Assembly: GCA_035281425.1 (NCBI GenBank)
Contig: DATEDX010000098.1
Span: 1 to 11,990 of the forward strand
Direction of reading: 5' to 3'
From: JAICND01 sp035281425
Lineage (GTDB): Bacteria > Actinomycetota > Acidimicrobiia > Spongiisociales > ZC4RG35
DNA length: 11,990 nt
Of the stretch, positions 1 through 5,733 are shown piece by piece (the stretch's first letter is position 1; the number at the start of each line of letters is the position of its first letter). The notes below the pieces were generated by a model that was given only the letters and a program-made list of their open reading frames with translations, ran no database searches and had not been told where the DNA came from. The position numbers and the translations under genes are program-made.

Positions 1-19
1 AGAATGGGGTTGGAGGAGG

Positions 20-1687
20 TCAGAGTCCCAGATAGCGGTGGACGTAGTGGACGGCGATCGCCCCTTCACCGACGGCCGAAGCCACCCGCTTGAGGGAGCC
101 GGCCCGGACATCACCGGCGGCGAACACCCCGGGAACGCTCGTCTCCAAGGAGAAGGGAGAGCGTTCCTCTTTCCACAGCTTCGACCCGCTCAGTTCCGGG
201 CCGACCAAGAGGTAGCCCTGTTCATCGCGGGCCACCATCCCTCCTAGCCAGTCGGTGCGGGGAGCAGCCCCGATCATGACGAACACCGCCGCCGTGGGAA
301 GCCAGATCTCGGTGCCGTTCTCGGTGACCCGGACCGCCTCCACGTGACCATCGCCTCGGACCCCCGTCACCCTGGTCTGGTAGCGAACGTCGATGATGGG
401 GCTGTCTTCGATTTGGCGTACTAGGTAGGCAGACATCTTGGCCCCCAGCGAATCCCCCCGCACCAACATGGTGACCTTGCGGGCGAAGCGGGCGAGATGC
501 ATGGCCGCCTGACCGGCCGAGTTGGCCGCCCCCACCAGCACCACCTCCTGGCCGGAGTATTGCCGGGCGTCATGCATGGAGGCGCCGTAGAAGAGCCCGG
601 CCCCGTTGAAGGTCTCGGCGCCTTCGAAGTCGAGCATCCGGTAAGAGACCCCGGAGGCAACGATGAGGGAGTTGGCGGCGAGGACGGTGCCGTCTTCCAA
701 GGTGACGAGCTTGTAGTTGCCGCGAGTGCTGAGGCTGGTGGCGTCGCGGGGAGTGAGGATCTCCGCTCCCAGGCGGCGAGCCTGGTCCAGCGCCCGGCGG
801 GCCAGTTCGCCGCCGCTCACCCCCTGGGGGAAACCGAGGTAGTTCTCGATTTTGGCGGAGAGGCCGGCCTGTCCCCCCGGTGCTTCCCGCTCCAGCACCG
901 CGGTGCGCAGCCCTTCCGAAGATCCGTAGACGGCGGCGGCCAGACCGGCCGGGCCGGCTCCGATGATGAGCAGGTCGTAGGTGTCGGTGAGGGAGGTGGT
1001 GTGGATGCCGATGGCGCCGGCGATTTCGAAGTTGGAAGGGTTGACGAGGAACTTGCCGTCGGCCAGGACCAGCAGGGGGAGCCCAGGATCCCCGGCTGCT
1101 TGTCGCAACCTCTCCATTTCGGGGTCTTTACTGTGAGCGTCGAGCCACAGGTAGGGGACGAGGTTGCGAGCCAGGAACTCGCGGATGCGATGGGAATCAC
1201 TCGACCACAGCTGGCCGATCAGCCGCAGCCCCTCGAAGGGAGGATGGAACTCGGCCTGCCAGTCGTCTAACAGGTCGTCGATGGCGGGGTAGAGGAGGTC
1301 CTCGGGGGGGCTCCAGGGCTTCAAGATGTAGCGGTTGAGCTGGACATCGTTGATGGCAGTGATGGCCGCCTCGGTATCGGCGTAGGCAGTAAGAAGAGCC
1401 GTCCGAGTCAACGGTTGCAGAGTCTTCACCTGGCTCAGGAGTTGGACACCGCTGATGCCCGGCATGCGCTGGTCGGACACCACCAGGGCCAGCGGCTGGT
1501 TGGCCAGCGTGAGTTGTTGGACTACCTCCAGCGCCTCCGATCCGCTTTGGGCACGAATGATGCGGTATTGGTCGCTGTATTTGCGACGGAGATCGCGGGC
1601 CACCGCCGCCAGCACCTGGGGATCATCGTCGACGGCGATGATCGCCGGTTTGGGCGTCTTCTCCTCCCCAGCCTCTTTTGCAGTCAC
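20..1687 (-). CDS. Fused response regulator / thioredoxin-fold / thioredoxin-reductase-like FAD-NAD(P)H oxidoreductase, without cysteines
   Basis: The 555-residue protein has three parts. Residues 14-143 are a CheY-type receiver: acidic cluster D20-D22, likely phospho-acceptor D72 in SDQRMPG, T100, and K123 in KPW. Residues 152-228 resemble a thioredoxin/glutaredoxin fold, with WSSDSH where a redox CxxC would lie. Residues 236-555 are a two-dinucleotide-fold reductase: FAD motif GAGPAG at 243-248, PGGQAG at 270-275, NAD(P) motif GAANSAG at 386-392, and GDVR at 525-528. At the usual CxxC site of thioredoxin reductase the sequence reads YGASMHDA (367-374), and I find no cysteine anywhere. It should therefore bind FAD and a pyridine nucleotide but cannot do classical disulfide exchange. 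This matches the known fused response regulator/thioredoxin-reductase family of actinobacteria and cyanobacteria, whose substrate is unclear to me. The start is GTG with no clear Shine-Dalgarno; a TACGAT box 9 bases upstream suggests a near-leaderless mRNA. No partner kinase gene is in the window. Confidence 0.92.
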   Translation of the reverse strand: MTAKEAGEEKTPKPAIIAVDDDPQVLAAVARDLRRKYSDQYRIIRAQSGSEALEVVQQLTLANQPLALVVSDQRMPGISGVQLLSQVKTLQPLTRTALLTAYADTEAAITAINDVQLNRYILKPWSPPEDLLYPAIDDLLDDWQAEFHPPFEGLRLIGQLWSSDSHRIREFLARNLVPYLWLDAHSKDPEMERLRQAAGDPGLPLLVLADGKFLVNPSNFEIAGAIGIHTTSLTDTYDLLIIGAGPAGLAAAVYGSSEGLRTAVLEREAPGGQAGLSAKIENYLGFPQGVSGGELARRALDQARRLGAEILTPRDATSLSTRGNYKLVTLEDGTVLAANSLIVASGVSYRMLDFEGAETFNGAGLFYGASMHDARQYSGQEVVLVGAANSAGQAAMHLARFARKVTMLVRGDSLGAKMSAYLVRQIEDSPIIDVRYQTRVTGVRGDGHVEAVRVTENGTEIWLPTAAVFVMIGAAPRTDWLGGMVARDEQGYLLVGPELSGSKLWKEERSPFSLETSVPGVFAAGDVRAGSLKRVASAVGEGAIAVHYVHRYLGL

Positions 1688-1707
1688 CGATCAGTGATCG
1701 TAGTGAC
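1683..1707. promoter_or_regulatory. Nested inverted repeat over the start of the response-regulator gene, possible operator
   Basis: An inner arm CGATCA (1688-1693) and its complement TGATCG (1695-1700) flank a single G. Outside them GTCAC (1683-1687) is mirrored by GTGAC (1703-1707), offset by a TA. The 25-base element covers both the GTG start codon and the putative -10 box, where a repressor would be expected to bind. Being between divergent genes, it could also affect the downstream membrane-protein gene. Autoregulation is possible, but the fused protein has no visible DNA-binding domain, so the binder is unknown. Confidence 0.4.
1697..1702 (-). promoter_or_regulatory. Putative -10 box (TACGAT) of the fused response-regulator gene
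   Basis: Read on the minus strand, TACGAT fits the actinobacterial TANNNT -10 form. Transcription would begin about 3 bases before the GTG at 1687, giving an almost leaderless mRNA, which fits the lack of a ribosome binding site. I see no clear -35. The box lies inside the inverted repeat at 1683-1707. Confidence 0.4.
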
Positions 1708-1744
1708 CCGCCACCTGTTGCGGTCCGGTGCCCGGCAAAGCTCG

Positions 1745-1750
1745 TAGGCT
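1745..1750 (+). promoter_or_regulatory. Putative -10 box (TAGGCT) of the polytopic membrane-protein gene
   Basis: TAGGCT fits TANNNT and would place the transcription start near 1757. If real, it rules out the upstream start codons at 1728 and 1752 and favours GTG 1761, GTG 1767 or ATG 1770. No -35 or Shine-Dalgarno was seen. Confidence 0.3.
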
Positions 1751-1769
1751 GATGTTCGCCGTGTCGGTG

Positions 1770-2825
1770 ATGGAACAACGCCCCCCGGTTTCCTCCCCCA
1801 GCCGTAGCACCCTGTGGGTTCAGGATCTGGGCGCCGCCCTCCTGGCGGGATGGATCACCCTAGGAGGATTCGTCGACGGTTTTGCCCACCGCAACCTCAA
1901 CACTCCCGAGACCTTCTTTACCCCCTGGCATGGGGTGCTCTACAGCGGATTCCTGGCCACCGCCGCCTACTTGGTGTTCTTGGTGGGGCGCCGCCGTTCG
2001 GAGGCGGCGTCACTCCGCGAGGCCATACCGCCGGGCTACGACACCGCTCTGGCCGGGGTGGTGATCTTCGCTCTGGGAGGGCTGGGAGATATGTGGTGGC
2101 ACACCCTGTTCGGGATCGAGGTGGCGATCGACGCCCTTCTCTCCCCCACCCACCTCATGCTCTTGGTCGGGTCGGTGTTGATGCTGTCGGGGCCGATTCG
2201 GTCGGCTTGGGCCCGCACCGGGACCGAGCCAGGCTTCAAGGCTCTGGCCCCGGCCCTCATCGCCCTGACCATGGCCACCGCCCAGTTGGGATTCTTCTTC
2301 CAATATGCCGACGGCTTCAGCGTCCGGGTGATGCAGGCTCCCTACGTGCCGGTGCCTTACGTACCGGGAGCCAACGATGAGGCCAATCTGGCGGCGGTCT
2401 ACGGAATCAGCGCCGTTCTTCTCACCACTGTCATCGTGATGGGCCCGTTGCTCTTGTTCATCCGCCGCTGGCGGCTGCCCAAAGGAGCCGGGATCCTCTT
2501 CTTCTCCACCCTGGGGCTGCTGATGGCCCTGCTGGAAGGATTTCAGTATCCCGAATCGATCATCGCACCTCTCATCGCCGGCATCGGTGCCGACCTGCTC
2601 ATCCACCTCCTCGCCCCCTCCCCCGAGCGGCGCCGGCAGTTGCGTCTCTTCGCTTGGTTGGTGCCGATGGGGTTGTGGGCAGCGCGAGCGGCCGTGGTGA
2701 CGGCGGTCTACGGGATGGGCTGGCCGGTGGCGATGTGGAGTGGTCTCATCGTCATGGCCGGACTATTGGGGTTAGGGCTGAGCCTGCTGGTGGTCCCTCC
2801 CGGTCATCCGGCCCGAGCGGGCTAA
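1770..2825 (+). CDS. Polytopic membrane protein with conserved-looking intramembrane His/Asp/Glu residues, function unknown
   Basis: The reading frame opens at GTG 1728; I chose ATG 1770 (351 residues) because a TAGGCT box at 1745-1750 would start transcription after 1750. GTG 1761 and GTG 1767 remain possible. About ten hydrophobic helices are visible, near residues 19-37, 54-72, 93-110, 123-141, 157-177, 207-231, 239-258, 263-282, 291-316 and 320-342. The first four carry charged or metal-ligand-type residues in or beside the membrane: DGFAH (D36, H40), ETFFTPWHG (E47, H54), GDMWWHTLFGIE (D107, H111, E117), and D121 and H128 in SPTH. D275 and H279 occur in a later helix. Such His/Asp/Glu sets suggest metal binding or proton transfer, but I do not recognise a characterised family. 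The 3' end overlaps the convergent toroid gene by 54 bases, with no terminator between them. Confidence 0.85.
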   Translation: MEQRPPVSSPSRSTLWVQDLGAALLAGWITLGGFVDGFAHRNLNTPETFFTPWHGVLYSGFLATAAYLVFLVGRRRSEAASLREAIPPGYDTALAGVVIFALGGLGDMWWHTLFGIEVAIDALLSPTHLMLLVGSVLMLSGPIRSAWARTGTEPGFKALAPALIALTMATAQLGFFFQYADGFSVRVMQAPYVPVPYVPGANDEANLAAVYGISAVLLTTVIVMGPLLLFIRRWRLPKGAGILFFSTLGLLMALLEGFQYPESIIAPLIAGIGADLLIHLLAPSPERRRQLRLFAWLVPMGLWAARAAVVTAVYGMGWPVAMWSGLIVMAGLLGLGLSLLVVPPGHPARAG

Positions 2826-3788
2826 CACGGTGAGGGCGTCGACGGTGACCCAGGGATTGGCTCGACGACGGCTGGTGCCGCCCCAGTCGACGCTGTCGCC
2901 GTTGGCGCCGGACTTGCTCGCCGAGTAGTACCTCTCTTCGGCCGGCCAGCCCCCATCAGGAAGACGCTTGTCCATCAGCATTTCCAGTGCCTCGCCGGCC
3001 CGGGGATCGCCCAGCAGACCGAGCTCGCCGAGACCCTTCAAGCCGCCGAGGATGTCGTAGTGCCAGTAGAGCGGGTAATGGAGGTTGAGGAAACTCTGGT
3101 TGATCACCTCTCCATCCCGCCTCCTCCGGAACAGCCCCCGCTGCAAGAAAACCTCGGCAGCGGCCCGGGCGGCTTCCAGGGCTCTGTCATCGCCGGTGAC
3201 CATCCCGTGGAGATGGAGACCGCGCATGGGCAGCAGGGTCTCCATAAAGGAGGAGGTGTCGGCGGCGGGATCTTTATCGCAGTTCCAACCACCATCGGGC
3301 CATTGCCAGTCGAGCAGCCGCGAGGCGAGCAATTGGCACCGCTCGTCGGCCAATCCCAGACGGTGGAGAAAGAGAAGGGCATTTCCCTGCTGGGAAGCAC
3401 ACCGCCGCGCCCGCCCCTCGATGATCGGCACACCGTCCTTCGAGTAAGCCCGGGCTCGAGTGGTAACCACTAGGTCATGGAGGTAGCCCTCGGCCAGCCA
3501 CGTGGTGAGCACCGCCTCCCGCCACGGATGAAGGGCAGGGTCCCCCGGCGGATATCCGAGATCGGCCAGGGCAGCCAGCACCCAGTGGGGACCGCGCCAT
3601 TTGTCATAGACCCGGGACGCCATCCCCTCGAGTAGCGCCTTGACCCTGAGCGAGGACCGCACCGCTTCCGAAAGGGCGGGATCGGGTGGCTCCCCGAGGA
3701 CGTGAACCCGGGTCTTCCACACGATCGAGGGCTCCTCGGAGGTCAAGAGGGCTTCGAGAACCGCCGCCGAAACGTTACCGGAAGCCAC
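2772..3788 (-). CDS. Alpha/alpha-toroid protein of the terpene-cyclase/prenyltransferase fold class, function unknown
   Basis: The frame is open back to 3992, but the upstream part is proline- and arginine-rich and overlaps the divergent gene. I start at GTG 3788, seven bases after a TAATTT box (338 residues); GTG 3791 and TTG 3797 are alternatives. QW-type repeats typical of squalene/hopene-cyclase and prenyltransferase toroids occur at 162-171 (QWPDGGWNCD) and 276-281 (LPDGGW). Other striking motifs are YDKWRGPHW (61-69), HYPLYWHYD (237-245) and VDWGG (300-304). At 338 residues it is about half the size of a hopene cyclase. There is no DXDD acid motif and no membrane segment, so cyclase activity is doubtful. 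C170, D171 and the histidines at 237 and 243 recall the Asp/Cys/His zinc set of protein prenyltransferases, but that is inference. Related proteins are, as far as I recall, annotated only as hypothetical or prenyltransferase-like. Confidence 0.8.
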   Translation of the reverse strand: MASGNVSAAVLEALLTSEEPSIVWKTRVHVLGEPPDPALSEAVRSSLRVKALLEGMASRVYDKWRGPHWVLAALADLGYPPGDPALHPWREAVLTTWLAEGYLHDLVVTTRARAYSKDGVPIIEGRARRCASQQGNALLFLHRLGLADERCQLLASRLLDWQWPDGGWNCDKDPAADTSSFMETLLPMRGLHLHGMVTGDDRALEAARAAAEVFLQRGLFRRRRDGEVINQSFLNLHYPLYWHYDILGGLKGLGELGLLGDPRAGEALEMLMDKRLPDGGWPAEERYYSASKSGANGDSVDWGGTSRRRANPWVTVDALTVLARSGRMTGRDHQQAQP

Positions 3789-3795
3789 CACCCGC

Positions 3796-3801
3796 AAATT
3801 A
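3796..3801 (-). promoter_or_regulatory. Putative -10 box (TAATTT) of the toroid gene
   Basis: On the minus strand TAATTT fits TANNNT and ends seven bases before GTG 3788, the geometry of a leaderless transcript. It shares two bases with the opposite-strand box at 3800-3805. Confidence 0.45.
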
Positions 3802-3805
3802 GCGT
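3800..3805 (+). promoter_or_regulatory. Putative -10 box (TAGCGT) of the membrane-anchored protein gene
   Basis: TAGCGT fits TANNNT with exactly six bases to the ATG at 3812, so transcription could begin on the A of the start codon. No Shine-Dalgarno precedes that ATG, which supports a leaderless mRNA. No clear -35 was seen. Confidence 0.5.
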
Positions 3806-3811
3806 GATGCC

Positions 3812-4450
3812 ATGACCGAAGAGCAGGCAGCCGAGCCAGCGGGGGAGAGACGCCGCTGGCCGTGGGTGGTGGGGGGGATCGGCCTAGTGGTGGCGTTGGC
3901 GGTTGGTGTCTTCCTCTATGCCCGACCGGGGCCGTCCTTTCAGAGTCTTTTCGAGGCCACCCACAGTGCGGAAACCGATCCCCTGTGGGCAACCTACTTC
4001 ACCGCCCAAGACTGCTTCGTGGCGGCGGTGCTGGACGTGGGTGACCCCGACTTGGCCTACGAGGACGGGCTGGCGCTGCTCGATCAGGCCGACCGGCTGG
4101 CCATTCATGTGGACAGCGCTCTCCAGGCCTTTGACGGGCTTCCCATCCGTCCCTGGCATGACGAGATCGAATCGGCCCGGGAGGCCATCGTTGGTCACTA
4201 CCAGGTTTGGGATGAACATCTTCTCCGCCTGCTCGGCATCCTCGACGGCCTCACGGAAGATCCGGAGGAACTGGCGGCTCTCTTCGACGAGTGGATCGAC
4301 GAGGTGGTGGAGGCCAGTACTCCGATCGAGGACACTTACAACGAGGCCAAGGCCGCCTTCCTCGCCGCCGCCACCGACGACGCCAGCCGCAACGACATCG
4401 AGGAGCTCTTCACCCCCTCCGACGTGGAATGTTCTCGCGGAGCGGTGTGA
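3812..4450 (+). CDS. Single-pass membrane-anchored protein with an extracytoplasmic helical domain, function unknown
   Basis: The 212-residue protein has a short cytoplasmic N-terminus ending in ERRRWPW, then one hydrophobic helix at about 19-36, then an acidic domain. By the positive-inside rule the C-terminal part lies outside the cell. No lipobox or signal-peptidase site is evident, so I read the helix as an uncleaved anchor. Residues 42-205 look almost all helical, with many leucines, alanines and acidic residues, perhaps a helical bundle. The only two cysteines, C68 and C207, lie near the two ends of this domain and could form a disulfide. I do not recognise the family. The ATG lies six bases after a TAGCGT box, consistent with leaderless translation. 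The stop codon is one base from that of the convergent methyltransferase-like gene. Confidence 0.8.
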   Translation: MTEEQAAEPAGERRRWPWVVGGIGLVVALAVGVFLYARPGPSFQSLFEATHSAETDPLWATYFTAQDCFVAAVLDVGDPDLAYEDGLALLDQADRLAIHVDSALQAFDGLPIRPWHDEIESAREAIVGHYQVWDEHLLRLLGILDGLTEDPEELAALFDEWIDEVVEASTPIEDTYNEAKAAFLAAATDDASRNDIEELFTPSDVECSRGAV

Positions 4451-4451
4451 C

Positions 4452-5633
4452 TTAGGCGGGGATCAGGGACCGCGAGGGCACCTTCTTCTCGGGGTCGACG
4501 AAGGGCAGCGAGTGGGTGGTGGCGGAGAGCTCCGGACCGTCTTCGTGAATCACCGTGAGGTGGTGGCCGGGGCCGGCAAGTTCGATCGGAACCCAGGCGT
4601 AGCCGATGTTCTTCTCCATTCCCGGTGACCAGACGGCATCGGTGACCCGGCCCACCGGTTTGCCGGCGGCATAGACCGGCCAGGTTTCTGAAAGCTCGGC
4701 CCGGAGCTCGTCACCCTCCAAGACCACCCCGACCAGTTTCCGGTCGACGCCTTCCCGCTGCAGTCCTTGCAGGGCCTCCTTGCCCAGGTAGTCCTGATTC
4801 TGGTCTTCCACCAGTCGCTCCATCCCACTCACATGGAGGGGGGTGTCGGCCAGGGTCATGTCCGAGCCGTAGTTGAAGATCCCCGCTTCGATCCGGCGGG
4901 CTTCGGAGGGAGCGATGGGGCGAATCCCGAACTCTTCCCCGGCGGCGGCGACGGCCTCCCACAGGGAACTGCCCAGGGAGGAGTCGAGAAGATTGACCTC
5001 GAATCCGGGCACCGCGGTCCAGCCGGTGCGGCTGATCACCACGGGAATCCCGGCGATCTCGAATTCACCGAGCCAGTAGTACTTGAGGTCGTAGATCCCC
5101 CGACCCACCAACTTCTCGAGAGTTGCCGCCGCCAGCGGGCCCTGCACCTGCATGGGGTGGACGTCGGGCAAAGTGACCTGGGCGTCGAACCCGCCCGCCG
5201 CCGCCACCCCGAGGGCGTAGAGACCGGCATCGGAGTCGGCTAGTTGCATCCACCAACGATCTTTCGCCACGTGGAGGAGAACCGGGTCGTTGACAATGCC
5301 CCCGTCGGGGGCGATCACCGGCATGTATTTCCCTTGACCGATGGCGCAGCGGCGAAGGTCGCGACAGGTGAGGTAGTCGACCAGTCGATCGGCGTCGGGC
5401 CCGCTCACCTCCACGGTCCGCTCCACCGCTACGTCCCACATCGTCACCCCCTCCACCAACGCCCAATATTCGATATCGGGATCGTCGTAATAGGCGGGGA
5501 GATACATGTGGTTGTAGATGTCATAGGCGGAACAGCCGGCAGCCAGAGTTGCCCGGAAGAAGGGAGACTGGCGGTACCAGGGACCGAAATACAACGTGGT
5601 GCTCTTCGCCAGCATCTCCGGTCGCAGGGTCAT
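4452..5633 (-). CDS. GcvT-family folate-dependent methyltransferase, similar to DMSP demethylase DmdA
   Basis: The protein (393 residues from ATG 5633) is full length for the GcvT/DmdA/YgfZ superfamily, which moves one-carbon units to tetrahydrofolate in the cytoplasm. Motifs I associate with DmdA-like rather than classical T-proteins include AYDIYNHMYLP (37-47), VTMWDVAVER (63-72), YLTCRDL (87-93), GGIVNDPVLL (111-120), SRTGW...GFEV (201-213, with E212 at the usual folate-contacting Glu), and DYLGKEAL near 281-288. Classical glycine cleavage is unlikely because no gcvH or gcvP gene is near. A sarcosine, glycine-betaine or other methyl-donor demethylase is the main alternative to DMSP, and the substrate cannot be told from sequence alone. 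AGGAG seven bases before ATG 5633 favours that start over GTG 5636. A TATAGT -10 box and a palindrome in the upstream region suggest repression by a TetR-type regulator not present in the window. Confidence 0.85.
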   Translation of the reverse strand: MTLRPEMLAKSTTLYFGPWYRQSPFFRATLAAGCSAYDIYNHMYLPAYYDDPDIEYWALVEGVTMWDVAVERTVEVSGPDADRLVDYLTCRDLRRCAIGQGKYMPVIAPDGGIVNDPVLLHVAKDRWWMQLADSDAGLYALGVAAAGGFDAQVTLPDVHPMQVQGPLAAATLEKLVGRGIYDLKYYWLGEFEIAGIPVVISRTGWTAVPGFEVNLLDSSLGSSLWEAVAAAGEEFGIRPIAPSEARRIEAGIFNYGSDMTLADTPLHVSGMERLVEDQNQDYLGKEALQGLQREGVDRKLVGVVLEGDELRAELSETWPVYAAGKPVGRVTDAVWSPGMEKNIGYAWVPIELAGPGHHLTVIHEDGPELSATTHSLPFVDPEKKVPSRSLIPA

Positions 5634-5650
5634 CACCTTCTCCTCGCTCG

Positions 5651-5674
5651 ATAACTGAACCGCCGTTCAACTAT
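5651..5674. promoter_or_regulatory. 24-base imperfect palindrome, probable TetR-type operator
   Basis: The left arm ATAACTGAAC (5651-5660) and right arm GTTCAACTAT (5665-5674) are separated by CGCC; 8 of 10 positions are complementary, with a perfect TGAAC/GTTCA core. It overlaps the -10 box and presumed transcription start of the methyltransferase-like gene, a typical repressor position. The size and form suit TetR-family dimers. It may also touch the divergent oxidoreductase promoter about 50 bases away. Confidence 0.55.
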
Positions 5675-5675
5675 A
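5670..5675 (-). promoter_or_regulatory. Putative -10 box (TATAGT) of the GcvT/DmdA-like gene
   Basis: TATAGT on the minus strand is a strong -10 match. Transcription would begin near 5663, leaving a leader of about 30 bases that holds the AGGAG ribosome binding site before ATG 5633. It is embedded in the palindrome at 5651-5674. Confidence 0.55.
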
Positions 5676-5721
5676 CGGGAGGGCCGGCTCCGGTGCCGCT
5701 CACAGCCCGAAACACTGGGCT

Positions 5722-5727
5722 TATGCT
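5722..5727 (+). promoter_or_regulatory. Putative -10 box (TATGCT) of the F420-type oxidoreductase gene
   Basis: TATGCT fits TANNNT with exactly six bases to ATG 5734, the same spacing as at 3800-3812, implying a leaderless transcript beginning on the ATG. CTCACA at 5699-5704, 17 bases upstream, is a weak -35 candidate (4 of 6 matches). This supports ATG 5734 over GTG 5731. Confidence 0.5.
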
Positions 5728-5733
5728 CTGGTG

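Noticed and set aside
497..1270. 257-codon open frame on the plus strand
   Set aside because: It lies opposite the response-regulator/reductase gene, has an unbalanced Gly/Pro/Arg-rich composition, and shows no motif. High GC content keeps antisense frames open.
2772..3788. Squalene-hopene cyclase
   Set aside because: About half the expected length, no DXDD motif, and only two QW-like repeats.
3789..3992. N-terminal extension of the toroid protein to an upstream start
   Set aside because: The extra residues are Pro/Arg/Ser-rich, lack toroid features, and overlap the start and membrane anchor of the divergent gene, which has its own promoter.
4452..5633. Aminomethyltransferase GcvT of the glycine cleavage system
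   Set aside because: No gcvH or gcvP gene nearby, and several motifs look DmdA-like; the superfamily call is kept and the glycine-cleavage role dropped.
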